Made by a program: the position numbers and the translations under genes. Source: Chitinophaga sancti (GTDB lineage: Bacteria > Bacteroidota > Bacteroidia > Chitinophagales > Chitinophagaceae). Taken from it: 64,000 nt of DNA. Numbering within the stretch: the first letter of the stretch is position 1; each line of letters opens with the position of its first letter. The stretch lies in the NCBI RefSeq assembly GCF_034087045.1, contig NZ_CP139247.1, positions 2,754,001 to 2,818,000 on the forward strand. The letters are read 5' to 3'. Positions 52,666 to 60,977 of the stretch are shown piece by piece. The notes beneath the pieces were generated by a model. That model was not told the origin of the DNA. It saw only the letters and a list, made by a program, of their open reading frames with translations, and made no database searches.

Positions 52666-53133
52666 TTATGGTTTTTTATAAGCACCAAAGGAAATATCAT
52701 CAGGTAAAGTAAGGAAGAATGTTTCTTTAAACCCTTCGTTTTCAATAGCTTTATCTGTTTTTTTGTGAACTAGTATTTTGTTACCCAATGAATCTAATAT
52801 AGTATACCAGTCTGAAGTTAGAGTTAAGATAATTTCATACAGGTTTTCTTTAGAATCAAACTTATTAATTTGCACGCTGGCTTCTAAATAATCAATTTTA
52901 TAAAATTTAGAATCATCTTTAAGAAAATGGACTTTTTGAATGGTAGAAAGTTCTTGTTTTAGCCAGCCATTTATTTTTTCTTCCATTCTTTTTTGTGATT
53001 CTAGGTCGTATGCATCCCAAACATAACTTCCTATGAGTGAAATAAGCCAATCGTTAACTTTTCCTATTAATGGATCGGAAGTTATATCAGTGTATACCAT
53101 CCTTTTTTGAAATTTTACTAAGGCAGGTGTCAT
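52666..53133 (-). CDS. Phage protein of unknown function (155 aa)
   Basis: A 155-aa cytosolic protein (WLISLIGSYVWDAYDLESQK, LTSDWYTILDSLGNKI, ending LPDDISFGAYKKP). No domain recognised. Rightmost gene of the prophage before attR, a location often used for cargo genes. Confidence 0.55.
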   Translation of the reverse strand: MTPALVKFQKRMVYTDITSDPLIGKVNDWLISLIGSYVWDAYDLESQKRMEEKINGWLKQELSTIQKVHFLKDDSKFYKIDYLEASVQINKFDSKENLYEIILTLTSDWYTILDSLGNKILVHKKTDKAIENEGFKETFFLTLPDDISFGAYKKP

Positions 53134-53367
53134 ATATCTTTTTTGCTTTCAAATTGGTCAAATGATATACCAAACCCAACACTTAACATTTCTTTAACAA
53201 ATAAGTATAATCTGTATATTATGGGATGATTTATTGCGGCAGAATTGATTGGGAAAATTATTTAGGAAAAAAGAGACTAATTAGGTTACTTTGCCCATTA
53301 TAGAGACGAAAGTATATTATGCAAATTATAGCATGTTATTATATCGGAGGGATTATTGGACAAATTA
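53134..53367. other. Non-coding right end of the prophage
   Basis: 234 nt between the last phage gene and attR with no ORF. A short inverted repeat ATGC/GCAT near 53317-53332 is the only structure noted; integrase arm sites could lie here but none is identifiable by eye. Confidence 0.4.
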
Positions 53368-53392
53368 GTTCGACTCCCGCCAGCTCCACAAA
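53368..53392 (+). other. attR: right copy of the 25-bp attachment core
   Basis: Identical to 22316-22340. This is the displaced native 3' end of ssrA; the next bases lead straight into the original ssrA terminator. Confidence 0.93.
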
Positions 53393-53398
53393 ATTACC

Positions 53399-53431
53399 AG
53401 GTTCATAATCATCGATTATGAACCTTTTTTA
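53399..53431 (+). terminator. Original ssrA terminator, now orphaned behind attR
   Basis: AGGTTCATAAT (53399-53409) with ATTATGAACCT (53415-53425) followed by TTTTTATT. It may now serve the ABC transporter operon on the other strand, although T-richness there is poor. Confidence 0.75.
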
Positions 53432-53436
53432 TTCCC

Positions 53437-55158
53437 TCATATCTCCACCCTTTCCCCCATCACTTCCAACTGCCCTCTGAACAATTCCCAAAAATATCCC
53501 CTCCGCCTGCAAAGCTCCTCAAATCCCCCCCTCTCCACAATCCTTCCCTTCCTCATACATATCACCTCATCCACTTCCATCGCCATAATTGAACTTACCC
53601 TATGGCTTATCAATAACAACATCTTCCCTTCAAAAAACTCCTTTATATTCCCAAATATCTCCCGCTCTCCAATACTATCCATCGCCGATGTCGACTCATC
53701 CAAAATGAAAACCTCCGCCTTCTTTAACAACGCTCTCGCAATCCCAATCCGCTGTTTCTGCCCACCAGACAAACTCTTACTATTTTCATTTTGCAAATTC
53801 ACGCCCACCTTCGCCATCACCTCATCTGCTTCCTCATCCCTCTCTATCTCATTCCGCCCATATTTTATATTCTCCAATATCCCATCATGGAATAAATAAC
53901 TTTCCTGATTAACCACCGCCACTTTATCCATCCAGCTATACGGATTCATCTCCTCCATCGGCCTCCCATTCACCGTAATACTCCCTGCCCCCGGCTTATA
54001 AAACTGACAAATCAGATCTGTGACCGTGCTCTTCCCACACCCACTCTCACCCACCAATGCATACTTTTTACCCGCCTCTAACTTTAAAGACACATCCTCC
54101 AATACCGCCACATCATCATACTGAAAATAAACATGCTCCAAACTCACCTCCTGAACTACCCCGGGTACCAACTGCTTTCTCTCCTCATACTCCTCAATAT
54201 GCGAAGGGTAGTCCAATACCTCCGCAATCCGCTTCATAGATACCGAAGCCCGCACCATATCCGAATGCAAACTGAACATGTCTGTCGCCGGACTATACAA
54301 CCGCATCAGATACTGCATAAAAGCCACAAGAGTCCCCGTCGTCATTCCTGACAACAATACCTCTCTTCCTCCCCACCACAACACAATCACGGGACCCAGC
54401 GCAATAAAAAAAGTTAAAACATTCCTGTTCAGCGAAACAAAAATTGTATTCTCCAAAGTCGTCTCTGTCAGTAAATACGACTTCTTAAACAATCGTTTTT
54501 CTTCATGCGCCTGCGCATTAAAACTCTTCACCAATCTTATGTTCTGAAAACATTCAGAAAAATATCCCAGCAGATCCGATTCATTTTTCCGCCACTTCTC
54601 CACCGTCTTCCTGATACGCGGAGTAAAATAGAACAATGAAAAAAAGATCAACGGAAACACCAACGCAGAAAGTAAAAATAATTTATAATTCAGCCAGCAC
54701 AACGCCACTATCAAGCCAATAATGGTAAGTACATTATTGAGCAAACGCAGCATACTATTGGTCAGAATATACTGAATACTATCCACCTCATTATGTATCC
54801 TATACACAATATCTCCCGTCTTATTCTTCAGATAATACTGCATAGGCATGTGAATAAACCGGCGAAAAAGATCCTGCCTGATATCCATTACAATATGCGT
54901 ACTCACCCATGAATATAGATAATCCGACCAGAAAGCCGCCGCTATTCTCACTACATAGATCCCTGTCAATACCACCAACACCTGCACTAATAGCTGGTAA
55001 TTATGTGAAGGGAACGCCTGGTCAATGATAATCTTCAGGATATAAGGAGATGCCAATCCACCTAAACTACTGATCAACATCAGTAGTAATAACAAGACTT
55101 CCTTTTTCCAATAACCTTTCAGATAAGATAAAAACCTGCGTAGTATTTTCCAGGTCAT
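53437..55158 (-). CDS. ABC transporter, exporter type (permease-ATPase fusion) of the RiPP operon
   Basis: A 573-aa inner-membrane half-transporter. Six membrane helices lie in residues 1-310 and the ATPase domain in about 340-573, with Walker A GESGCGKST (near 371), signature LSGGQKQRIGIARALL (near 461), Walker B VFILDEST (near 486) and the H-loop LISHRVSSI. It lacks an N-terminal C39 peptidase domain, so it would not itself cut a GG leader. Only 2 nt separate it from the radical SAM gene, so export of the modified peptide is the natural inference. Confidence 0.93.
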   Translation of the reverse strand: MTWKILRRFLSYLKGYWKKEVLLLLLMLISSLGGLASPYILKIIIDQAFPSHNYQLLVQVLVVLTGIYVVRIAAAFWSDYLYSWVSTHIVMDIRQDLFRRFIHMPMQYYLKNKTGDIVYRIHNEVDSIQYILTNSMLRLLNNVLTIIGLIVALCWLNYKLFLLSALVFPLIFFSLFYFTPRIRKTVEKWRKNESDLLGYFSECFQNIRLVKSFNAQAHEEKRLFKKSYLLTETTLENTIFVSLNRNVLTFFIALGPVIVLWWGGREVLLSGMTTGTLVAFMQYLMRLYSPATDMFSLHSDMVRASVSMKRIAEVLDYPSHIEEYEERKQLVPGVVQEVSLEHVYFQYDDVAVLEDVSLKLEAGKKYALVGESGCGKSTVTDLICQFYKPGAGSITVNGRPMEEMNPYSWMDKVAVVNQESYLFHDGILENIKYGRNEIERDEEADEVMAKVGVNLQNENSKSLSGGQKQRIGIARALLKKAEVFILDESTSAMDSIGEREIFGNIKEFFEGKMLLLISHRVSSIMAMEVDEVICMRKGRIVERGGFEELCRRRGYFWELFRGQLEVMGERVEI

Positions 55159-55160
55159 AA

Positions 55161-56606
55161 TTATTTATTAGTATGGCCGTCATTGATCACCTTTATATTA
55201 AAAGGAGCAGCCATTGTTTCAGGGTGTCTTTTCAACATCAGATACTGGTCTTTCAAACTCCCCGGTAATTTCTCTTTCCAGTAAGAGCATACAGGTTTTC
55301 CCTCTTTAATCGCCTCAAAAGCACAAGGCAATTTATCACACACCGGTAAGATCTGACAGTTTTTACAAATATCATTCAGCGACACTTTATCATACGCCTC
55401 GTACTTTGAGAATAGCTCTGGTTTAAAACCTTCTGACACATGATGGATATGATTACTCGCATCGTGAATAGTCTCCCAGCATTTCTGTATATACCCCTGC
55501 GGATCTATTACCACGTTATATGGGGACACCCATGTGCCACAATCATTCTGTAACGCCGGCAATTTCCATTGTAGCTTCGCTGGCTTCATGCCTTGTGTCA
55601 CTGCCCACTTATTATACAGTTGCACTTGTTTCAATCTGAAGGCCTGCAGATCATCAAAGAATTCTTCATTTGTCAGGTAATCATTAGCGGCATTCTCAGT
55701 GATCTCTGCATAAGGTCTTAACCACGACGGTGCAAAATGCACATTTTTAAAATGATGAGGCCAGATGCCGTAATTATACAGATCAGTAAAGAACTCATCC
55801 CACCTCCGTGCAATTTCCTTATCCACATTAATACGGATAGTAATATCCATACAATCCGGTGCCATCGCTATATTCGATAAGATCTTTTTATAATTCTCTC
55901 CCTTCATATTCTTCAAAGGTCTCTTTTTATTATGTGTCTCTTCAGGACCATCAATAGTGATCTGCAGATGGTGCACATCATTTTCTTCCAGCAGCTTCCA
56001 TACCTTTTCAGTCAGTAACAAACCATTAGTAATGATGTTAGCTTCATATGTCATTCCATATTTCTCACAAAACGCTTTAAACCTCGGACTTAACTTTTCA
56101 ATAGCACCAGCATTGACCAATGGCTCACCACCATACCATACCACACCAAGCGTAGTCCATTTGTCTACCGGAGCTTTTGCTACCATATCCTCCAGATAAT
56201 TCACAATAGCGTCCATGTTTTCCTCCCCGCGAAGTGATTTATTAGGCTTCTCAAATTCAAAACAATAAGGGCAACCCATGTTGCATGTAATCGTTGTTCC
56301 TATTGTAAGACTGATACTGGATGTCTCTTTTACATGCAAATGCTTTTTACCATTCCTGTAATTGTTGATGAAATTTTCCCGCTCTGGCTCACTGATGTCA
56401 GTAAGATAATCATGTCCTTTCAGATAGGAGAGGAAAGGGGAGGCATTTATTTCTTCTATACTTACCTGTTGGATACTTGAAAGTAGCTTACCTTCCTCAT
56501 CATTCAATACTTCCAGGCCACCGTTCAACGTATTATACAACAACCATTGTTGCTCTTCTTCAATAGGCACAAGTACGTTGTAGAAATTCGATTTAAGATA
56601 TTGCAT
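55161..56606 (-). CDS. Radical SAM/SPASM peptide maturase
   Basis: A 481-aa enzyme. Residues 1-90 look like a winged precursor-recognition (RRE-like) domain (NFYNVLVPIEEEQQWLLYN). The radical SAM core has C108-x3-C112-x2-C115 (TCNMGCPYCFEFEKP) and WYGGEPL near 157. The C-terminal SPASM domain has Cys at about 356, 376, 414, 417, 423, 428 and 440, enough for two auxiliary Fe-S clusters. Such enzymes form thioether (sactionine/ranthipeptide), C-C or C-O crosslinks or other radical changes in RiPP precursors. Four precursor genes stand directly upstream in the same direction. The chemistry cannot be told from sequence. Confidence 0.93.
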   Translation of the reverse strand: MQYLKSNFYNVLVPIEEEQQWLLYNTLNGGLEVLNDEEGKLLSSIQQVSIEEINASPFLSYLKGHDYLTDISEPERENFINNYRNGKKHLHVKETSSISLTIGTTITCNMGCPYCFEFEKPNKSLRGEENMDAIVNYLEDMVAKAPVDKWTTLGVVWYGGEPLVNAGAIEKLSPRFKAFCEKYGMTYEANIITNGLLLTEKVWKLLEENDVHHLQITIDGPEETHNKKRPLKNMKGENYKKILSNIAMAPDCMDITIRINVDKEIARRWDEFFTDLYNYGIWPHHFKNVHFAPSWLRPYAEITENAANDYLTNEEFFDDLQAFRLKQVQLYNKWAVTQGMKPAKLQWKLPALQNDCGTWVSPYNVVIDPQGYIQKCWETIHDASNHIHHVSEGFKPELFSKYEAYDKVSLNDICKNCQILPVCDKLPCAFEAIKEGKPVCSYWKEKLPGSLKDQYLMLKRHPETMAAPFNIKVINDGHTNK

Positions 56607-56633
56607 AGTATCTGTATTAATTTTTTCAAAATA

Positions 56634-56661
56634 AGCTACCGGGCTGCATGACCCGGTAGCT
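56634..56661 (-). terminator. Hairpin between precursor array and maturase gene
   Basis: 10-bp perfect stem AGCTACCGGG...CCCGGTAGCT with 8-nt loop, then TTATTTTG on the minus strand. It could be a leaky terminator or RNA-stabilising hairpin giving more precursor than maturase mRNA. Confidence 0.6.
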
Positions 56662-56677
56662 AGGGGAAAATGATCGT

Positions 56678-56842
56678 TTAGAAGAGAACATCCTCATCAC
56701 CACCTATACTACTGTTAATAGAACCACAATTGAACCGATAGGTACAATTGTCATCCTCAGGTACGCTGAGCGTTATAGCGGCAATGCCATCGGTAGCAGG
56801 GGCAACCAGCTGCTGACGAGGGTTTTCATTTACTTCTTTCAT
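56678..56842 (-). CDS. RiPP precursor peptide 1 (54 aa)
   Basis: Leader MKEVNENPRQQLVAP is followed by a variable linker and the core CTYRFNC, then GSINSSIGGDEDVLF to the stop. It has two Cys flanking a Y-R-F-N stretch. It differs most from the other three (F in place of the N after Arg, V in the tail). It is nearest to the maturase. The shared leader and tail with the three genes upstream make it a real gene despite its length. Confidence 0.85.
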   Translation of the reverse strand: MKEVNENPRQQLVAPATDGIAAITLSVPEDDNCTYRFNCGSINSSIGGDEDVLF

Positions 56843-56917
56843 GATCTTGTGTTTTGATAATGGTGCCTACATTTTTGACGGTTTTCGGCGTTACCGATAG
56901 CTAAGGGAAAGGATCGC

Positions 56918-57085
56918 TTAGAAGAGAATATCTTCCCCACCGCCGATGCTGCTGTTGCCACTTGTGCAACTATTTCTGGTAGTGCAATCGCCTTCTTCAG
57001 GTACAGTTGGCTCCAAAGAGGCTCCACCATCGCTGAGGGCAGGAGCTACCAGCTGCTGACGCTGGATTTCATTTACTTCTTTCAT
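56918..57085 (-). CDS. RiPP precursor peptide 2 (55 aa)
   Basis: Leader MKEVNEIQRQQLVAPALSDG, then an acidic linker (TVPEEGD), core CTTRNSC, and tail TSGNSSIGGGEDILF. The C-x-x-R-N-x-C core and tail are shared with precursors 3 and 4. Longest linker of the set. Confidence 0.88.
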   Translation of the reverse strand: MKEVNEIQRQQLVAPALSDGGASLEPTVPEEGDCTTRNSCTSGNSSIGGGEDILF

Positions 57086-57167
57086 GATCTTACATTTTAA
57101 ATAAAATGATGCCTACTCTTTTTAAAACGGTTTTCGGCATTACCCGATAGCTAAGGGGAAAGATCTC

Positions 57168-57320
57168 TTAGAACAGGATCTCTTCCCCACCGCCAATGCT
57201 GCTGTTACCAGATTCGCAGCTGTTTCTTGTTTCGCAACTTCCTTCAACAGGAGAAACAGGAGTAATAGTAGCTGCAGGAGCAATCAGCTGCTGACGCTGC
57301 ATTTCAGTTGATTCTTTCAT
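57168..57320 (-). CDS. RiPP precursor peptide 3 (50 aa)
   Basis: Leader MKESTEMQRQQLIAPAAT, linker ending SPVEGS, core CETRNSC, tail ESGNSSIGGGEEILF. Its leader start (KESTEMQRQQL) is identical to that of precursor 4, so these two are the closest pair, while 1 and 2 share KEVNE. Confidence 0.88.
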   Translation of the reverse strand: MKESTEMQRQQLIAPAATITPVSPVEGSCETRNSCESGNSSIGGGEEILF

Positions 57321-57368
57321 GATTTTGTTTTTTATAAGATGGAGAATACTTTAATTAAAAATGATCGC

Positions 57369-57521
57369 TTAGAACAGGATGTCTTCGCTACCACCGATGT
57401 TGCTGTTTTCAGAACCACAAGTGTTTCTGGTAGTGCAATCACCTTCTACAGGAGATATGATAACGGCTTCGATTACAGGAGCAACCAGCTGCTGGCGCTG
57501 CATTTCAGTTGATTCTTTCAT
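57369..57521 (-). CDS. RiPP precursor peptide 4 (50 aa)
   Basis: Leader MKESTEMQRQQLVAPVIE, linker ending SPVEGD, core CTTRNTC, tail GSENSNIGGSEDILF. First precursor behind the S41 protease gene, 24 nt after its stop. All four peptides contain exactly two Cys with four residues between, and one Arg between the Cys, besides the leader Arg. Confidence 0.88.
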   Translation of the reverse strand: MKESTEMQRQQLVAPVIEAVIISPVEGDCTTRNTCGSENSNIGGSEDILF

Positions 57522-57545
57522 GATTTTGTGTTTTAATAATGGGGC

Positions 57546-59495
57546 CTACTCTTTTGGACGGTTTTCGGCAATGCCCGTCTTATCTGCAGATAAATATCTT
57601 ATAGCTTCCTGCATTACTTTATCGTTGTAAGGACGCAGGTCTTCCACACGTGTAATGTTGACTGTCACATCTGGTTTAATACCATGGGTTTCAATGATGT
57701 CCTGCGGGTTGCTGTAACAGCTTTTGTATTCTATACTGTTTGTATGCACGATCAGCGAAGAAGGGAGTATAATATCGTATTTGGAAGCGACAGACCCGGG
57801 TGTAGGAGACGTAGCAAGGTAATGGGTATTTCCCCGCTGTTTCATCGCTTTGATAAATGTTTCAGATGCGCAGGCTGTAACTGCATCACCCAGAATGACC
57901 ACGGGCATCACAGAAGAAAGCTGATAGTCTTTTTGTGGCAGAATACTGACAGCTTTTTGTTGTTGAGCATTGTCAACATAATTAAAATAAAGTGATGGCT
58001 TGTTAATAAAAGCTGAATACAACTGCATGGCCGTAGAAAGCTCTCCACCACCATTACCTCTCAGGTCAATGATCAGTGAACTGGCTTGTTTAAAATCCTG
58101 CAGATGATTGATGAATTGCAGGTAAACAGCAGGTTCCCAGGCATTGATCCTGAAATAGGCAATGTTATTGGGATAGCTACGGTATTCAGATTGGATGGGT
58201 TTGAAATTATCTGGAATCGCATATTTTTTGTTATAATGGATTACGGAGGATGTTATCACTCCATTGTGTCGCACCGTAAGCAGGCTAGAGTCTGTCGGTG
58301 CTCTATCCAGAATTGCTGAAATTATGAGATTGGTTTTCACAGGAGAAATTTCCGTGTTCCCATATTTCGCATGTGCCAGACTATCAAATACCTGTTGCAC
58401 TGGTTTTCCATTGATTGCTAATACTTCGTCATTCAGATGAAAGGGGTAGGCAACAGTATCAAAGTTTGCAGCAATCGTATATTTTTTTTGAATGTCCATG
58501 ATCCTTACCGGGCTCTTCGAAAGGGCAACACTATTTGCAGGGCACTTACCTTTATTTTCCAGGTAAAAGTGCATATCGTCAAATGTTATCTGCACATATT
58601 GTGTAAGCGCACTTACCAATGTGCAATAATCTTTCCCGCTATCAAAGATGGCATCCATCTCTTTCAGCACGACAACCTTTGATAATTTCTTTTCCGCATA
58701 AAAAGGATAATTTTCAACACAGGCAGTCAATAATTTTTTCAATAAAGCTTTATCTTCTTTTTCTCCTCCCTTTATATAGATCCTCGCAGGAAGACCACTG
58801 CCATTCACAGTACCAGGTATTGGATGAACAATATTGCTATTCAGATTAAAGACTTCCTGCTCATCGTTGTTTGTCAGGCCTTTAAAGAAAGGAACATTGG
58901 CTGTGTATTCATAACTAACCTGGTTACCTATTACAAGATCGCCCACGATCATCTTCCAGTCCTTATTGGCTGGCACTACAGTGATGGCCAGCTGGTCTTT
59001 GTCAGGAGTACTGCCTGCTACGACCTTATCCCAGTCTTTAATCGCTAAAGTAGCAGGTATCTGGAATCCCTGAAACGATGGCTCAAATGTTTTCCTGTAC
59101 CATTTGTGCAGTTGTACACTGTAGAAATATATATAGTAACGTTGGATACCCGCTGTATAGAAACGCGTACTGGCTGCTATATTACTGCTATCCAGGCGAG
59201 CCTGTGTACCTAATTCTTTCTCCAATACAAGTACCTCATCTTTGCCAGTGGTAAAATCAGCTTTATTCAATGCCACGCTACAATCAATCGCACTGTTAAT
59301 GCTATTGATGTGATAGAAATAATAATACTCAGGAAATGGATATGCACTGTTTTTAGAATAACTTTTATCAGCTCTGATATCATACGCTGTATCTATTATC
59401 GTGGTTTTGTAGTATACAGCATTCCACTGCGCATACAGAAAGTTTGGACATAGTATGGCCACAAAGGCATACAGCCAGTTAAATTTGGTCCTCAT
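57546..59495 (-). CDS. Secreted S41 family peptidase of the RiPP operon
   Basis: A 649-aa protein with a signal peptide (WLYAFVAILCPNFLYAQ), a large N-terminal region, a PDZ-like segment (YPFHLNDEVLAINGKPVQQV) and a C-terminal S41 (tail-specific/tricorn-like) domain. That domain has SLIIDLRGNGGGE near residue 478, the presumed nucleophile Ser in ACASETF near 543, and YLATSPTPGSVASKYDI. It acts outside the cytoplasm, so it could trim the peptide after export or serve immunity. Co-directional, 12 nt behind the arginase-like gene. Confidence 0.85.
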   Translation of the reverse strand: MRTKFNWLYAFVAILCPNFLYAQWNAVYYKTTIIDTAYDIRADKSYSKNSAYPFPEYYYFYHINSINSAIDCSVALNKADFTTGKDEVLVLEKELGTQARLDSSNIAASTRFYTAGIQRYYIYFYSVQLHKWYRKTFEPSFQGFQIPATLAIKDWDKVVAGSTPDKDQLAITVVPANKDWKMIVGDLVIGNQVSYEYTANVPFFKGLTNNDEQEVFNLNSNIVHPIPGTVNGSGLPARIYIKGGEKEDKALLKKLLTACVENYPFYAEKKLSKVVVLKEMDAIFDSGKDYCTLVSALTQYVQITFDDMHFYLENKGKCPANSVALSKSPVRIMDIQKKYTIAANFDTVAYPFHLNDEVLAINGKPVQQVFDSLAHAKYGNTEISPVKTNLIISAILDRAPTDSSLLTVRHNGVITSSVIHYNKKYAIPDNFKPIQSEYRSYPNNIAYFRINAWEPAVYLQFINHLQDFKQASSLIIDLRGNGGGELSTAMQLYSAFINKPSLYFNYVDNAQQQKAVSILPQKDYQLSSVMPVVILGDAVTACASETFIKAMKQRGNTHYLATSPTPGSVASKYDIILPSSLIVHTNSIEYKSCYSNPQDIIETHGIKPDVTVNITRVEDLRPYNDKVMQEAIRYLSADKTGIAENRPKE

Positions 59496-59507
59496 ATACT
59501 AAAAGGT

Positions 59508-60392
59508 TCAGATGGAATGATATGAAATAGCGTCTAACGCATAGATCTTATTGAGTTCAGTGATGAGCATTGTTTCAATAAATTCCCATTGATCAGCCGG
59601 GGTGTAGCCACTGTGGCGTGATCTGCAAATGGTGATCAAATTGGGGGTAATTGATTTATTTTGCAATTCAGAAACAAACAGGGCAATCCTCTCTCTGATC
59701 ACATCCTCACTCACATAAGTGGTATCAAGATAGATCTCGTCATAGTCGTTAATGATGAAGTAACACTTGTTATCCTTTTTATCTGCTGATATTCTTGTGA
59801 AATGATAGTTCAGCATGTGATAAGGATTGCTTGTATATTCATCATACTGTTCCTGACTGACTTCTATGGAAAGTAACTGTTGTCTGTATGGATTACCTGC
59901 GCAGGAAAAGAAGTCGAGATCTATATCCAGCAGCAGGTTGGGCATTGACGGCATTTCATGCACAAGAGCTCTCGAAAAAACAAAGGGGTGTATGGGCGCA
60001 TTTTCATCAGCCGCTGGCATTCTGGCGATAGACAGTTTCTTACCCTCGTTATTATAAGAGCTGACATACATAGGGATCTCTTCACCTGTAGAACCATTGT
60101 GCGTTTGCTTTACCCAGCAAAGTTTATCAATGAGTCCTTTCACAATCGCTGCACTCAGAAATGTATCAATTCTTAATTCAGAATAAGTATACTTTCTGAT
60201 ATCTTCAAGATGTCCGTTTAGCGCATATATAGTGCGTTTAAATCTTCCTGCAGACATGTCCGAATGTTCGTCCACATGCAGCAAGCTATTGTGGGAGGCC
60301 GGTATCAGCTGCTGCTGTGCAGCATAGTTCCATACATAAAATGCTTCATGGTGCTCTTCAATTATAAAAAGTGGAATAGCTCTCTTATCCAT
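59508..60392 (-). CDS. UPF0489/peptide arginase-like protein
   Basis: A 294-aa cytosolic protein with arginase-type metal motifs: H39-V-D41-E-H43-S-D45 (counterpart of DAHAD) and LLLDID-L-DFF with D156, D158, D160 (counterpart of DIDxxDP). A conserved SRHSGYTP lies near the C-terminus. The UPF0489 family includes OspR-type peptide arginases, known to convert Arg residues of RiPP precursors to ornithine. Here every precursor in the operon has one Arg inside its Cys-x4-Cys core, which fits that function. It is the first gene of the operon. Activity is inferred; a structural role in another family member cannot be excluded. Confidence 0.8.
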   Translation of the reverse strand: MDKRAIPLFIIEEHHEAFYVWNYAAQQQLIPASHNSLLHVDEHSDMSAGRFKRTIYALNGHLEDIRKYTYSELRIDTFLSAAIVKGLIDKLCWVKQTHNGSTGEEIPMYVSSYNNEGKKLSIARMPAADENAPIHPFVFSRALVHEMPSMPNLLLDIDLDFFSCAGNPYRQQLLSIEVSQEQYDEYTSNPYHMLNYHFTRISADKKDNKCYFIINDYDEIYLDTTYVSEDVIRERIALFVSELQNKSITPNLITICRSRHSGYTPADQWEFIETMLITELNKIYALDAISYHSI

Positions 60393-60977
60393 ACGAATGG
60401 GTTAATTCCAGGTTAAATAAACGGGTTGACATGCATGATATAAACAGCCTTCCTGCCATTGCTAATGGCTAACAAGTTCAAAATTTGTGATAAAATCTCT
60501 CCTATTCAGCGCCGGTTGCGGATCTGAGAGCTGTATCGTTGTTGATAAATAATAGAGGTTATTGCAATCAGGGATATTGATTACTATTGGAAATATTACA
60601 TTTTCCTCCTCTTACAAGTTGCCAGTTGTGCTTCGAGATGAATTTGCAGGTAAAGCCAGGTTAATGAAATTATTGTATTAGTAATTAAAATGGGGGATTC
60701 TGAAAAGGGTCCTTTGGGTTCTCATGTTATTTTGAGTAGTAAACAAATCCGCGCTAAGTAAACTTCCTTTTTCAATTGTTGTAACCAAATATAGGAAAAT
60801 AATATTGTCAAGTACTCATTTTTTTAAATTTTTTCTTTTGCAGAATTTTATTTTATTTGAGTAGACGCCTTTGTAACTCTATTAAAAAGTTTATCTATCT
60901 TTCCAGGCAACCGAAATCTAAATCTATATATCACACCTGTGATGTAACCCATTTTAAGACAAAATAACCCGAACTAA
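60393..60977. other. Intergenic region between RiPP operon and TonB receptor
   Basis: 585 nt without a supported gene, holding the divergent start signals. On the minus strand TATATTTG (60786-60793) could be the operon -7 element with a leader of about 390 nt. For the receptor a near-match TATCTTTC occurs at about 60895-60902, and a short inverted repeat TCACA-cc-TGTGA about 60932-60943 may bind a regulator. None is firm. Confidence 0.4.

Larger units (their letters stand above)
22316..53392. mobile_element. 31-kb prophage integrated in ssrA (siphovirus-like)
   Basis: The element is bounded by the 25-bp repeats and has an integrase next to attL. It is much more AT-rich than the host on both sides. 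It carries terminase, portal, capsid, protease, scaffold, tail tube, tail chaperones, tape measure, tail-fibre-like proteins and holin. No endolysin, helicase or primase was recognised. All structural genes appear open, so it may be inducible. Tail-type genes with a tape measure and no sheath indicate a long non-contractile tail. Confidence 0.93.

Noticed and set aside
53368..53392. Second tmRNA or tRNA gene at the right end of the prophage
   Set aside because: Only 25 bp match; no 5' half, tag ORF or T-arm 5' strand. It is the att core.
54057..54547. Several rightward open frames opposite the ABC transporter
   Set aside because: They mirror the Gly/Glu-rich codons of the transporter, giving Pro/His/Ser-rich nonsense.
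60932..60943. CRP-type operator before the TonB receptor
   Set aside because: The inverted repeat is TCACA-N2-TGTGA, the opposite order and wrong spacing for a TGTGA-N6-TCACA site.
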